From: Sinohyriopsis cumingii
Taxonomy: Eukaryota; Mollusca; Bivalvia; Unionida; Unionidae
Assembly (NCBI GenBank): GCA_028554795.2
Contig: CM068825.1
Location: 160,267,398-160,331,397 of the forward strand
Length of the DNA: 64,000 nucleotides
Direction of reading: 5' to 3'
Positions 15,707-24,152 of the stretch are shown in pieces. The notes under the pieces are model-generated. The model saw nothing but the letters and a program-made list of their open reading frames with translations, ran no database searches and was not told the DNA's origin. A program made the position numbers and the translations under genes. Position 1 is the first letter of the stretch. Every line of letters begins with the position of its first letter.

Positions 15707-16345
15707 TCAATGTCTCGGTCCTACTAAGGGTAAGTAATGACAATTCGGTGACCATCGAGCATGTTCAACGTAGGCCGAATCTTGCGGTTCCCAGTGGTGA
15801 AGTGACACACCGCAACTGAAGCACTTGACTTTATCTCCTTCGCCCAAGTAGAAAAATCCGGCTCTGGCTAATTCTTCGGGGGTCGGTCCTCCCAGATACT
15901 TTGGCCATTTTCCTTTGAACGATTGAAGACGATTTTCAAAGTCGCAGTATTCCGACAAACGCACAGGGAACGAATATTCGTCTTTCACAGGTTCGTTTCG
16001 ATGAGGGTTGAGTGACATGGGTAGGAGTTTGCTCAGGGCTGGATGACATCCGTAGGGGGGTAGACGTGAAGGTGAACATTCCCCTTTAAAACGAAACCCA
16101 GTAAAATGTCCAAGAGGACGAGCGGCATCACTTTCGCATCCCACAGGTTTGACACGCACAGCATCACTTTCCATGATAGGGGTAGGGGTACTAAAGTTCC
16201 CATGATGCTTTACGGCATCGCTCAGGTCACAAGGTACAGCATCGTACCCATCGCAAGGCTCACAATCGCATTCCACTTCCGAAGCCTCACACTTGAATTG
16301 TGCCTTTCTAAACAACTTGTTCTGTGTTTCTCTGAAAGTATTCAT
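15707..16345 (-). CDS. BIR-domain protein (inhibitor-of-apoptosis-like)
   Basis: 212 residues. The BIR domain (about 122-203) has the zinc ligands Cys-x2-Cys-x16-His-x6-Cys exactly spaced, with FKGKWP and GFFYLGEGDKVKC before it. Residues 1-120 are not recognised and contain short repeats (ESDAVRVKPVGC and ESDAARPLG). No RING is present. IAP proteins block caspases or regulate ubiquitin signalling; viral ones delay host-cell death. A TATATAAAAA box 56 nt upstream of ATG 16345 supports this start; an internal ATG at 16018 would give just the BIR domain. Confidence 0.88.
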   Translation of the reverse strand: MNTFRETQNKLFRKAQFKCEASEVECDCEPCDGYDAVPCDLSDAVKHHGNFSTPTPIMESDAVRVKPVGCESDAARPLGHFTGFRFKGECSPSRLPPYGCHPALSKLLPMSLNPHRNEPVKDEYSFPVRLSEYCDFENRLQSFKGKWPKYLGGPTPEELARAGFFYLGEGDKVKCFSCGVSLHHWEPQDSAYVEHARWSPNCHYLPLVGPRH

Positions 16346-16377
16346 CTTGTTTGCTCGGTCTTGGTAGTCACAATGAA

Positions 16378-19300
16378 CTATCGATTTTGCCTAGGGTTCC
16401 TTTTTATATACAGACCAATACCGACGTAACCGTACGGTAAGGTGAAATGATTAGGAAGTCGAACTCGCTTCTGGTATACAATTTGATAGATTTTTTCCAA
16501 GGGTCGACTGACGATGTGGTGAGTGGGTAAACGTACAATCTTGTTCGGTTGATAGGTGGTCACTTTAAAGTTTCCATCCTCTCCCGATTGCAAGGCTTCT
16601 TTCAATACCCCAAAGTTGACCACTCGACTGGTACGATAATTCAGAGTCAATCCTTTCACTTTGCACGTCGTGTGCACTTCTCCTTGTTTGTCACGGTATT
16701 CGTAGCCGTAATTTTTGGGACCGCCACTGACGAAACTTAAAATCTTGTCGTCGGGATGCTCGTCTGTCCAGGCTCCTAAACGGTCTCCTTCGATGTTAGG
16801 GTGATGTTGAATCGGGTGATGGATGTAAATGCAACTGTCTGTGTCAAAGTACAGGACGCGTTCCCCTAACAGTTCTAAAGCCTCGTACAATTTTAAGCGA
16901 GCATGGGCTGTCACGTAAGCCGCAATGATGACATTTCCAAAAGGGTCGTCTTGTACAAAGTCCAGATCTTCTTCGTAATTGACCAAGATCAAATTCTCTC
17001 GAACGACGTCCACGTGTTTCATGTATTTGGTTTTGTCGTGAATCATCTGGAAGTAGCGGGAAGGTTCTGTCAAATATTCCGTCTTGGGTAAACACGGTCG
17101 TTGTGCCATTTTACCCCATAAGCAATTTAACATCACTTTGGCAAACGATCGCCTGCCTTCGTTTTTCTCGATGTGGTCTAAAGTGATGCCTTCTTGTTCG
17201 TAGTATTTCTCTTTGAATTTTATTTGGTCTTCGGGAGTGTGACACCAGGAAGGATAGCCGCTGGCTTCTTGCTTCAGTTTCAAAAAGGCATCCACGTAGT
17301 CTGCGAAAATGCCTTTCTGCGTGGGGTCACCCTTGTGGTATTGTTGTGTCTTGGGAAAGTGGCAAATTTCGTACACTTCTAACAGTTGGTATCCCATGTC
17401 CAGAGCTTTGAACAATTCTACGCTGACCCAGGTTCCCGTCAAGGCCCGTTCTTCCTGGCTGTGATGGCAAGGTTGGTCTTGGTTGCACGTTTCGGCACAA
17501 GTACGGCACAAGGGAAACATCAGTTTGCCTTGACAATGGTGAGGTAAGACGGGATGGTATAGGTTCGTGGGAGGCAAAACTTTACACTTGATCAAGCCTT
17601 CGTATTGTCGAATGTTTTTCAGGTCGATGTGTTCCGTCAGCAATTGCGGGTGCCCTACAGGAAAGCGACAATATTTGCACACGTAGGGATACAGCGAACA
17701 CACGTCCAAGTATTTGATTTCTTCTCCTTTCTCTTCGTCGGCTTGGTACAGCAAACAGGTGGCATTGGTCCTTCCTCCGTACAAACTATCCCTCGGGTTC
17801 AGCGGGTCCACGAACTGGTAACTTTCCACGAGGCGTTTAAACTCGGGATCGGTTTTCATACGGTGATCGTACTCGTGTTCCCACATTTCCACCACTTGGT
17901 ATCCTTGCTGTTCCAACTTTAGGCGCCGCTGACAAGTGTCCTGGTACAAGTCTTCCATGGTTCGTTGCAACAACTGATTTTTAGTGCCACGGTCAGGGTA
18001 ACAGACGGGACATCCGTGAAATAAGCAACCGTTAAACTCGTACACGATCTTGGGGTTTTCTAAGTCCCAGCCATCGACCGAATACGTTCCGATGGTCTTT
18101 TCGCCCCCTCCGTTGCGGGCATGCTGAATCCACTTGTCTTCCTTGTCGCACAAGTAATGTAACCAACGTAGGGCTTTGACCGAGTATTGACGTTTGACAA
18201 AGTGGGTCGTTTGAGGACTGATGACAGCCACGGTCTTTTCAGGCATGAATCGTTGTCGATACACTAAGGAACACGCTTTGGCAATGGTGCAAGCTTCTTT
18301 CAAAGGATCGACCCCTCCGTGTTCCATGAACAGTTCTCGAAATTTTCCACAGCAACGCCGTAAAATGTCCACGTCGGAACGACAATACTTTAGCATTTCT
18401 TCCTGAAAGTCGAAAGGGTCCGAGGCGTGAGCCTGGTACCAAGCGTAGAAAGCTTTTCGTTGTTCGGTACGCATGTTGTCGGGGTCGTAATAGTGAGCCT
18501 CAGGTAAATGGGGTAGAACGGCGTGTTTATTGGCTTCCGTATTGAAAAAGTGTGGAAAGTACCCTTTAGCCATTTCTGTCATTCCAAACGTTTTAGGCAT
18601 TCGACTCAAAGGCATGGCCAAATAGCTCATCGAATCTTTAAACTGCACTTGTCCCACTTGCATGAAAATGATTTTGGCTCCGTTCAAAGTCACTTTAGGA
18701 CGTTCGGTGCCTTGTTCCGTATAGTACCTCAAAAGAAACTGTCCATCGTATCCGGAGAAATTGTGAGCCATCACCGTGGCATGACGATGACAATCTCCGT
18801 AACGTTCGATGTCCTCTTGGCTCCACGTCTTGTCGACGGGGTCTAAGACCCATTGGGCAAAATCGGCTAACGTGTTTGGTCCCCGAAAGATTTTTTCACG
18901 CCCTCCGGGTATCTTGCTGCAGTGAGGGCAATGACTGAAGATAGGTTCTTGAATGCACTTCTCGCACGCTCGATGAGCCACGCAGAAATTAGGAATGTGA
19001 ATGCCGGTCTCTTGCATGCATTCGAAATCGAAAAAGATGAAATTGCCTTTCTTCTTGTGACCGTCCTCTTTCTCTGGTGGGGGTTGGTATTTTTGCACGT
19101 AACATTGGTGTTCCAAGTCCACGATGTGGTGACAAATGTGACATTTTTTCTTTCCTGAACATACGTGTGCCTTGGTATTATTGGTACGTATGACTTGTTC
19201 ACACGTAGAGCACAATCTTAGCAGTTGACAAGCGCATTTCTTCTGTGAACCTTGCGTTTTCAGATGTTGTTGGTAACAGGTAGGGCTGACAAACGTGCGC

Positions 19301-20445
19301 AGACAAGTTGAACAAGGCACTGGTTCTTCGCTCAGACAGGGTGAAGAGGCCAAACATCCTGTGCATTTCGATCCACAATGCTTGTGTTGCTCTCGATTGT
19401 TATAACCATGGTCACATTTCTCACAGTAATAACTGTATTTCAGGAATCCGGTGATACTGGTAATGGTATCGAAATGTTCATCTTGATGATAAAGGTGAAT
19501 GTATTTTCCGTCCTTAAAGTCTTGGCCTCGAAACAACAGAGGTCCGCGCACTTCTTGAGGGTGCACTTTCAAGGTGTATCGTGGAGCTAGGGCATCTTGC
19601 AATTTTTGCATCTCAGGAATACCACAGGGTGTGTCTTTGGACAGGCCGGCTTGTCGTAACAGGAGTTCTGCTTCGCTTCGTTGTTTGGCTCGATAGGAAC
19701 GTTGAATAGTGTTCCAGGTTCTTTTCCATTCTACCGTGTCGTTCTTGTTGGCATAGGTTCGTCCCACCACGATGGCACGGGCTAAACACATCTGGTCATG
19801 AGGATTGTGAATTTGGACAAGGCTACGCTTAATGCTGCGAAGGTCGTTCACCAATAACATCTTTTTGCGTCCAGTCCCTTGAGGAGGAGAGACGTGGGTC
19901 ATGTCCAATGTGGCTTTTCCATCGGTGATGTCAAACTGGTCATTAGATTGTTGCACGTGTTGAATCTTGTCCATGACTTTGGAAGCGGTCAATTCTGCAG
20001 GGGTGCTAAACTCGATCCAAACAGGGGATTTCAAACCGTCGTGTTGTATGGAAAGTCTCAAGCGATCGTCTTCTTTGGGTTGACATTGTTGCTTGAGTGC
20101 AGTGAGCAAAGAATCCCACACCTCAGTGATGAACACTTCTGCTTTCTCTAACGGCACTTCAGCCTTGAAATCTTTAAACTTCACCGTGTATTTGTAAGCC
20201 GTGGTTCTAAATTTTCTAGAGGAGCGCTTTTCCGTCTCTCGAATGGAATAGTATTTTTCAGGGTTGACTAAGGGTGGTGAACTTGTTTTAGAGGGTTCTG
20301 ATTCTGGTTCACTCATGTCCTCTTCAAAATCACTGGCATGAATTTGTGCCAAGATTTCAGCTCTGGTTCGAGGCGATAGATCACGTTTCTGCCTCTTACT
20401 TTCTTCTTCTTCTTCTTCCTTCTCAAATGAATTAGATCGTTTCAT
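16378..20445 (-). CDS. polB: Protein-primed family B DNA polymerase
   Basis: 1355 residues. Exonuclease motifs: FIFFDFE (about 468), HNFSGYDGQF (about 560) and YCRSDVDIL (about 687). Polymerase motifs: A, DVCSLYPY (about 914); B, KVMLNCLWGKM (about 1103); C, YFDTDS (about 1199). N-terminal of these are a basic/acidic tail and a Cys/His-rich zinc-ribbon area (about 335-460). This is the Polinton/adintovirus polymerase, expected to copy the linear element from a terminal protein; the precursor for that may be the N-terminal part. Motif B has Cys where Ser is usual (NSLWGK in relatives). Intact. Confidence 0.95.
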   Translation of the reverse strand: MKRSNSFEKEEEEEESKRQKRDLSPRTRAEILAQIHASDFEEDMSEPESEPSKTSSPPLVNPEKYYSIRETEKRSSRKFRTTAYKYTVKFKDFKAEVPLEKAEVFITEVWDSLLTALKQQCQPKEDDRLRLSIQHDGLKSPVWIEFSTPAELTASKVMDKIQHVQQSNDQFDITDGKATLDMTHVSPPQGTGRKKMLLVNDLRSIKRSLVQIHNPHDQMCLARAIVVGRTYANKNDTVEWKRTWNTIQRSYRAKQRSEAELLLRQAGLSKDTPCGIPEMQKLQDALAPRYTLKVHPQEVRGPLLFRGQDFKDGKYIHLYHQDEHFDTITSITGFLKYSYYCEKCDHGYNNREQHKHCGSKCTGCLASSPCLSEEPVPCSTCLRTFVSPTCYQQHLKTQGSQKKCACQLLRLCSTCEQVIRTNNTKAHVCSGKKKCHICHHIVDLEHQCYVQKYQPPPEKEDGHKKKGNFIFFDFECMQETGIHIPNFCVAHRACEKCIQEPIFSHCPHCSKIPGGREKIFRGPNTLADFAQWVLDPVDKTWSQEDIERYGDCHRHATVMAHNFSGYDGQFLLRYYTEQGTERPKVTLNGAKIIFMQVGQVQFKDSMSYLAMPLSRMPKTFGMTEMAKGYFPHFFNTEANKHAVLPHLPEAHYYDPDNMRTEQRKAFYAWYQAHASDPFDFQEEMLKYCRSDVDILRRCCGKFRELFMEHGGVDPLKEACTIAKACSLVYRQRFMPEKTVAVISPQTTHFVKRQYSVKALRWLHYLCDKEDKWIQHARNGGGEKTIGTYSVDGWDLENPKIVYEFNGCLFHGCPVCYPDRGTKNQLLQRTMEDLYQDTCQRRLKLEQQGYQVVEMWEHEYDHRMKTDPEFKRLVESYQFVDPLNPRDSLYGGRTNATCLLYQADEEKGEEIKYLDVCSLYPYVCKYCRFPVGHPQLLTEHIDLKNIRQYEGLIKCKVLPPTNLYHPVLPHHCQGKLMFPLCRTCAETCNQDQPCHHSQEERALTGTWVSVELFKALDMGYQLLEVYEICHFPKTQQYHKGDPTQKGIFADYVDAFLKLKQEASGYPSWCHTPEDQIKFKEKYYEQEGITLDHIEKNEGRRSFAKVMLNCLWGKMAQRPCLPKTEYLTEPSRYFQMIHDKTKYMKHVDVVRENLILVNYEEDLDFVQDDPFGNVIIAAYVTAHARLKLYEALELLGERVLYFDTDSCIYIHHPIQHHPNIEGDRLGAWTDEHPDDKILSFVSGGPKNYGYEYRDKQGEVHTTCKVKGLTLNYRTSRVVNFGVLKEALQSGEDGNFKVTTYQPNKIVRLPTHHIVSRPLEKIYQIVYQKRVRLPNHFTLPYGYVGIGLYIKRNPRQNR
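16401..16410 (-). promoter_or_regulatory. TATA box of the BIR gene
   Basis: TATATAAAAA on the minus strand, inside the 3' end of the polymerase gene, 56 nt upstream of ATG 16345. Confidence 0.65.
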
Positions 20446-20579
20446 CTTGAAAGCAAAAAGTCAAATGACTCAAGTTCAAACACCATAAACTACTTTATAG
20501 TCATAGCAGACCAGCGTATATAAAAGGGTGTGTGTCTTGTCCTTTCACTATTCATTTCACTCTCAAGCCGAGCACAACG
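20446..20579. promoter_or_regulatory. Bidirectional promoter between polB and zinc-knuckle gene
   Basis: 134 bp between divergent starts. Plus-strand TATATAAAAG (20517-20526) lies 54 nt before ATG 20580; minus-strand TATAAAG (20499-20493) lies about 48 nt before the polymerase ATG. No shared motif of the left cassettes is present. Confidence 0.7.
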
Positions 20580-21050
20580 ATGGAAGAGACTGACCAGATG
20601 GAACGTTTCGTTAGAGCTTTGCGAGGGGTCATTAGAAAATTCTCTTCAGACCAGCCGACAGACTACTCTCCTTCCTTTCGAGATAAAAGTCAAGATACTT
20701 GCTATATCTGTCAGAAGAAAGGGCATTGGTCTTCAGAGTGTCCAGACCGTCAAAAAAGAACAAAAACAGGGACTAAAAAAGACAAAAGTCAAGATACCTG
20801 TTATTATTGTAAAGAAAAAGGACATTGGTCTCCAGATTGCCCAAAAAAGAAACAAGAGGAATCAGAAGAAAAGAAGGATTCTTCAGAAGAAGAGAGGGAT
20901 TCTTCGAAAGAAGAGAGGGATTCTTCAGAGGAAGAAAGCAGACAGGTGAAGAAAAAGAAACAGGAGAAGAAAAGAAGAAGGGAAGAAAGTGAGGAGGAAG
21001 AAGAGGAAAAGAGTGTGACGGTGAAGAAATTCAAAAAACAGAGAGACTAA
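20580..21050 (+). CDS. CCHC zinc-knuckle protein with acidic Ser/Glu tail
   Basis: 156 residues from ATG 20580. Two perfect CCHC knuckles, C41-C44-H49-C54 and C74-C77-H82-C87, are joined by a basic linker. The C-terminal half is alternating Ser/Glu and Lys/Arg (DSSEEERDSS repeats). Such knuckles bind single-stranded nucleic acid, as in Gag and CNBP. It is the only long ORF of B on the plus strand besides the small 22148 gene. A role in replication or RNA handling is possible. AATAAA at 21137-21142 follows. Confidence 0.8.
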   Translation: MEETDQMERFVRALRGVIRKFSSDQPTDYSPSFRDKSQDTCYICQKKGHWSSECPDRQKRTKTGTKKDKSQDTCYYCKEKGHWSPDCPKKKQEESEEKKDSSEEERDSSKEERDSSEEESRQVKKKKQEKKRRREESEEEEEEKSVTVKKFKKQRD

Positions 21051-21279
21051 ACAAGGAGAAAAGAAGAAGTCAATGAACTTTTTATTATAGTGTTGTGTTG
21101 TGAATTGTGAATTGGATTGTAAAAAATGGAGAAAAGAATAAATTAATGATATAAGGTAAGTGTCTTTGAGTTTTGATTTTAAAATAAGAAGCTACACTCA
21201 CGCACTCATACACAGACACGTACTATAAGGGTAAAAATGGGTAGGGGTTTATTTTTGAGTTATTGGCAAATTGAAATTG
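21051..21279 (+). other. 3' spacer with AATAAA, no gene
   Basis: AT-rich. AATAAA at 21137-21142 is the probable poly(A) signal of the zinc-knuckle gene. The right part ends with TTGGCAAATTG, shared with the spacers before the other stem-loops, and belongs to the next gene's 3' flank on the opposite strand. Confidence 0.6.
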
Positions 21280-21319
21280 TATTTCTTTTCGAGAAATGTG
21301 GGTGGCCCTGAAAAGGGCC
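21280..21319 (-). terminator. Histone-type 3' stem-loop and U7-like downstream element
   Basis: Minus-strand GGCCCTTTTCAGGGCC (21319-21304) with an A/T-rich 5' flank and ACCCA 3' flank, then TCTCGAAAAGAAATAC. This is the closest of the five to the textbook histone signal. It starts 28 nt after the stop of the gene at 21347-21928. Confidence 0.83.
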
Positions 21320-21346
21320 TTTTTTCTTTATGGTGCAGGGGTGAGT

Positions 21347-21928
21347 TTAAGCAATCAACTTTAACTGCCTTATGCCTTTGCCACGGCCAAGGCCTACTTC
21401 TGAACTGCGTAATGCTGATGATGATTGGGTTGAAATCACTAAGGGTGGTACGGTAGGCTTAGTCACAGGGTTGACGTGTTTAGCTCGGGAAGGTCGTATT
21501 CTCTTCGGTCGTAATAAAGAAGTCTGATACATTTGTTTCAGACTTCTTAACTCCGCTAAAATGTCCAACAGTACCGTGACCGTTTGATTTTCACCCTCTT
21601 GTTTCTTTGCTGCTACTACTTCTTCTTGCTGTTGCTGCTGTTGTTTTTTTCTTACCTCTTCTTCTTCTTGTTGCTGTTGCTGTAGGAGAAAAGCCTGTTC
21701 CGCTTCCTTTTGTCGTTGTATAAATTTCTCCAATTCTTCTTTTTGTCTCTGTCTAAAATTTTCCACTTGCGGTAATGAAGAAGGTAACGCAGGTTCCGGA
21801 ACAAATTCTTGCGAGGAGAGAAAATCCACAAAATCCCAATTCACCTCTTCTGAAAGTAAGTCCGAGTTCCCTTGGGCAGTCTCTCCTGCTGGTGCACCCC
21901 AATGGATCGTTTTCTGAGTTTCCGTCAT
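21347..21928 (-). CDS. Gln-rich coiled-coil accessory protein
   Basis: 193 residues. The N-terminal 60 residues are acidic and polar; residues about 60-120 are a Glu/Gln/Lys coiled coil with polyglutamine runs. A leucine-rich segment (TVLLDILAELRSLKQMYQT) and a basic tail follow. The single EEVNWDFVDFL segment is acidic-aromatic, like a transactivation domain; this is conjecture. The promoter has TATATAG and a palindromic CRE, and a histone-type stem-loop follows the stop. No known family. Confidence 0.7.
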   Translation of the reverse strand: MTETQKTIHWGAPAGETAQGNSDLLSEEVNWDFVDFLSSQEFVPEPALPSSLPQVENFRQRQKEELEKFIQRQKEAEQAFLLQQQQQEEEEVRKKQQQQQQEEVVAAKKQEGENQTVTVLLDILAELRSLKQMYQTSLLRPKRIRPSRAKHVNPVTKPTVPPLVISTQSSSALRSSEVGLGRGKGIRQLKLIA

Positions 21929-21975
21929 GTTGAATCACTGTCGCATAGATTGACTGCACACAAGCGCTAGCGAAT

Positions 21976-21997
21976 CTATATAGACTACGTGACGTCA
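21976..21997 (-). promoter_or_regulatory. TATA box and CRE-type palindrome
   Basis: CTATATAG at 21976-21983 lies 48 nt upstream of ATG 21928, and TGACGTCA at 21990-21997 is a perfect CREB/ATF site. Its position close to the TATA box suggests control by a host bZIP factor. Confidence 0.6.
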
Positions 21998-22095
21998 CAT
22001 ACTGCACTCTTACGATTGGATGCGGGCTAACTGAATTCTGTAACGCGTGTTTGGATTGGTGAATGAACTCAATCCGTTTCAATCCTTTCTGTCCC

Positions 22096-22103
22096 TATAA
22101 ATA
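22096..22103 (+). promoter_or_regulatory. TATA box of rightmost gene
   Basis: TATAAATA 45 nt before ATG 22148, divergent from the promoter of the gene at 21347-21928, with about 220 bp between the two starts. Confidence 0.6.
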
Positions 22104-22147
22104 AGCGCCGTTCACTGCATTGATTCACCTATTCTCGGAGCCTCAAC

Positions 22148-22378
22148 ATGTGGACAGACGTTGAATCTTCAACCCTTGTGTCAACAATGATGTTCAGGAC
22201 GGACATGCTCATGTATGTCCGATCCAAGTGGACCGTTGTCCACAGGACCAACAGCAGCCTGTGGATAAGAAGAGTCTATATAGAGAGACAAGGTTGCCTC
22301 AAGAGGACTCTGATGTATGGCCCTGCTGTAAGACGAAGTTTGAGGACAAGAAAATGTCGCAAATGCCCTCTATGTTAA
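22148..22378 (+). CDS. Small Arg/Cys-containing protein, unknown
   Basis: 76 residues. No family recognised; the sequence is rich in Arg, Ser, Thr and Val and ends CRKCPLC. The coding call rests on context: a TATA box 45 nt upstream, outward direction, and a histone-type stem-loop 23 nt after the stop, exactly as for the four other terminal genes. It may be the right-end counterpart of the left cassettes. Confidence 0.55.
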   Translation: MWTDVESSTLVSTMMFRTDMLMYVRSKWTVVHRTNSSLWIRRVYIERQGCLKRTLMYGPAVRRSLRTRKCRKCPLC

Positions 22379-22395
22379 GGGCATATTAACATAAA

Positions 22396-22716
22396 CCAAA
22401 GGCCCTTTTCAGGGCCAGCCATATTTCTCGAAAAGAGATAGTCTTTTGAATTGCCTACCCCTTTTTTTAAAATTTTTTTTTTAAAAAAAATCCCATGTTA
22501 AATTCCCCTTGTCCCTAAACAAGCCCAAACTCTATTCCCATGTTAAATTCCCCTTGTACGTAAAGTGCCCCACGATTTATCGCCATGTTAAATTCCCATT
22601 GTACGTAAAGTGCCCCACGATTTTTCTCCATGTTAAATTTCCATTGTACGTATAGTGCCCCAAGGGTGTTTTTAATGCTAATTCCCATTGTACGTATAGT
22701 GCCCCCCTTCACTACT
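22396..22716 (-). repeat. Right terminal inverted repeat of inner Polinton
   Basis: Reverse complement of 2484-2804. Contains the same 45-bp imperfect repeats and, at its inner edge, the stem-loop that ends the rightmost gene. Ends CACTACT followed by the target duplication. Confidence 0.95.
22401..22441 (+). terminator. Histone-type 3' stem-loop and U7-like downstream element
   Basis: GGCCCTTTTCAGGGCC at 22401-22416, followed by AGCCA and CTCGAAAAGAGATAG. It is the mirror copy of 2784-2799 and serves the gene at 22148-22378. Confidence 0.8.
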
Positions 22717-22722
22717 TGTGGG
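22717..22722. repeat. 6-bp target-site duplication, right copy (TGTGGG)
   Basis: Identical to 2478-2483, directly after the ACT end of the inverted repeat, and followed by GTTTAATG of the interrupted capsid gene. Confidence 0.93.
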
Positions 22723-23542
22723 GTTTAATGACCGTCGTAAGAAAATTCTGCAAGGGCGAAGTTTAGAACTGATGGATCGTTTGCATTTGGACATGTGGTT
22801 ACAAGAAAAGTATTTGCTAAATGGAGTGGATGTCCGCCTGAGACTGAATCGTAGCAGTGCCGCTTTCCATTTGATGGCCCATGCCAATGAATACAAAACT
22901 ATCATCCAAGAAGCCAGGCTCTACGTGCGTCGTGTGGAAGTGCTACCTAAAGTGGGAAACAACAGTCAGACTTTGAGCAGAACCACCGCCAAGTATCCGA
23001 TACGAAGAGTGGAAGTGAAAACGTTCACTATTCCTGCTGGACAGCGATCCATGATCGAAGATCATCTCTTCCAAGGACAATTACCCAAACGTTTGATCGT
23101 TGGTATCGTTAAGAATTCAGCCTTCAATGGACTTCACAACGAAAACCCTTTCCAGTTTCAACATTACAACGTAGCCAAAATCGAAGTCAGTCGCGATGGC
23201 AAGACCTTGTGTACCAGACCCTTCGAACCTAAGTTTGGTGACAGAAATTATTTGAGATCGTACTTGTCCCTGTACGAAGCCACTGGTCAGTTAGGAAGCA
23301 ACACCAGTCACGGTATTACGTACGAGGATTATGCAGGAGGCTATGCTTTGTGGGCTTTTGATTTCACTCCAGACCAAGGCAGCGACGAGGGACATTTCCA
23401 CCCTATAAAATCCGGCCAGATTCGTGTGGAACTTCAGTTTGCAAATCCACCTCCAGATCACACAGTGAACGTCATCCTGTATGCTAAATTTGGCTATACC
23501 CTAGAAATCAACAGTTTGAGAGAAGTCATTCTAGACTATTAG
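22717..23542 (+). pseudogene. Major capsid protein, 3' part, split by inner Polinton (element A)
   Basis: Continues the MCP reading after the insertion with the NDRRKKILQGRSLELMDRLHLDMWL region and runs open to the stop at 23540-23542, about 270 residues, closely matching the intact MCP. No further frameshift was seen, so the only clear defect of this gene is the 20-kb insertion between its halves. Confidence 0.9.
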
Positions 23543-23546
23543 AAGC

Positions 23547-24029
23547 ATGGAAGACTGTTCTCCCTCTTTACCTAGTAGAGAAGCTTTGAAGATGGAATGT
23601 GAGGAGACCGTGGAAGGAGAATCCCAAGACAAAGACGAAAAGGACATCGTGATCAAGTCGAGATGTCCAGAACAAGAACAGCAATTGGTCTCCTACTGTG
23701 CTACATACCTGGCAGACACAATTACGATATGGATGAAGCATGATTACTATGGATGTCAAAACATCAGTCAAGAAGAAAAATTCAACGAATATCTGGACGA
23801 AGCTTGGAGTCTGTTTAAAAAAGACGTGTTACGTTGGTGGTATAAAGACTTGCGTGAACAGTTCTGTCCTCCATTAACGACTCAAGAAATCCATTACATC
23901 AAAGCCCTCTTTGACAAATTCAAAGAGAAAGTCGAGATCGAAATTGATCACTTATTATCAGCAAAAGAACATTTAGTGACTTATTTTGATTGTGATTTTT
24001 CTAGAAACGATGAGAGAGTAAATCGTTGA
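23547..24029 (+). pseudogene. Conserved small protein fused to protease fragment (element A)
   Basis: 160-residue frame. Residues 1 to about 135 match the protein at 5954-6451 but lack about 14 residues that hold the DHPSQ-His-Cys motif. From about 23955 the frame changes to protease-derived sequence (EHLVTYFD and RNDERV match the protease near its residues 124-140). A deletion therefore fused the two genes and removed the protease catalytic core. Whether a protein is made is unknown. Confidence 0.75.
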
Positions 24030-24152
24030 TTTTGTGACTAGTATGCTTATTTTTTTGTCTTCAGCTAGGAAACGTAGTGTCCATCCATGACTCAATGACT
24101 TGCAACAGTGGAAATCTCAATTTCATTCACCATGTTGTCTATCTTGTGTAAA
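24030..24152 (+). pseudogene. Protease C-terminal remnant (element A)
   Basis: Stop-containing sequence still reads RKRSVHP, LQQWKSQFHS and a Cys-rich end, matching the last 35 residues of the protease at 5368-5928. The catalytic His, Asp, Gln and Cys regions are absent. Confidence 0.8.

Larger units (their letters stand above)
2484..22716 (-). mobile_element. Inner Polinton/Maverick (element B), apparently complete, 20,233 bp
   Basis: Bounded by 321-bp terminal inverted repeats with AGT...ACT ends and a 6-bp target duplication. It encodes the hallmark set: chromodomain integrase, protein-primed PolB, FtsK/HerA-type packaging ATPase, adenain-like protease, double jelly-roll MCP and penton-like minor capsid, all uninterrupted. 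The presence of both capsid genes and a protease means it could specify virions (adintovirus-like), though the sequence does not show whether it does. Orientation is opposite to element A. Accessory genes cluster at both ends and between the ATPase and PolB. Confidence 0.95.

Noticed and set aside
16061-16084. Copy of the shared promoter motif as promoter of a short BIR form from ATG 16018
   Set aside because: It lies in the BIR reading frame, there is no TATA box at the expected place, and a good TATA box precedes ATG 16345. Left as a possibility only.
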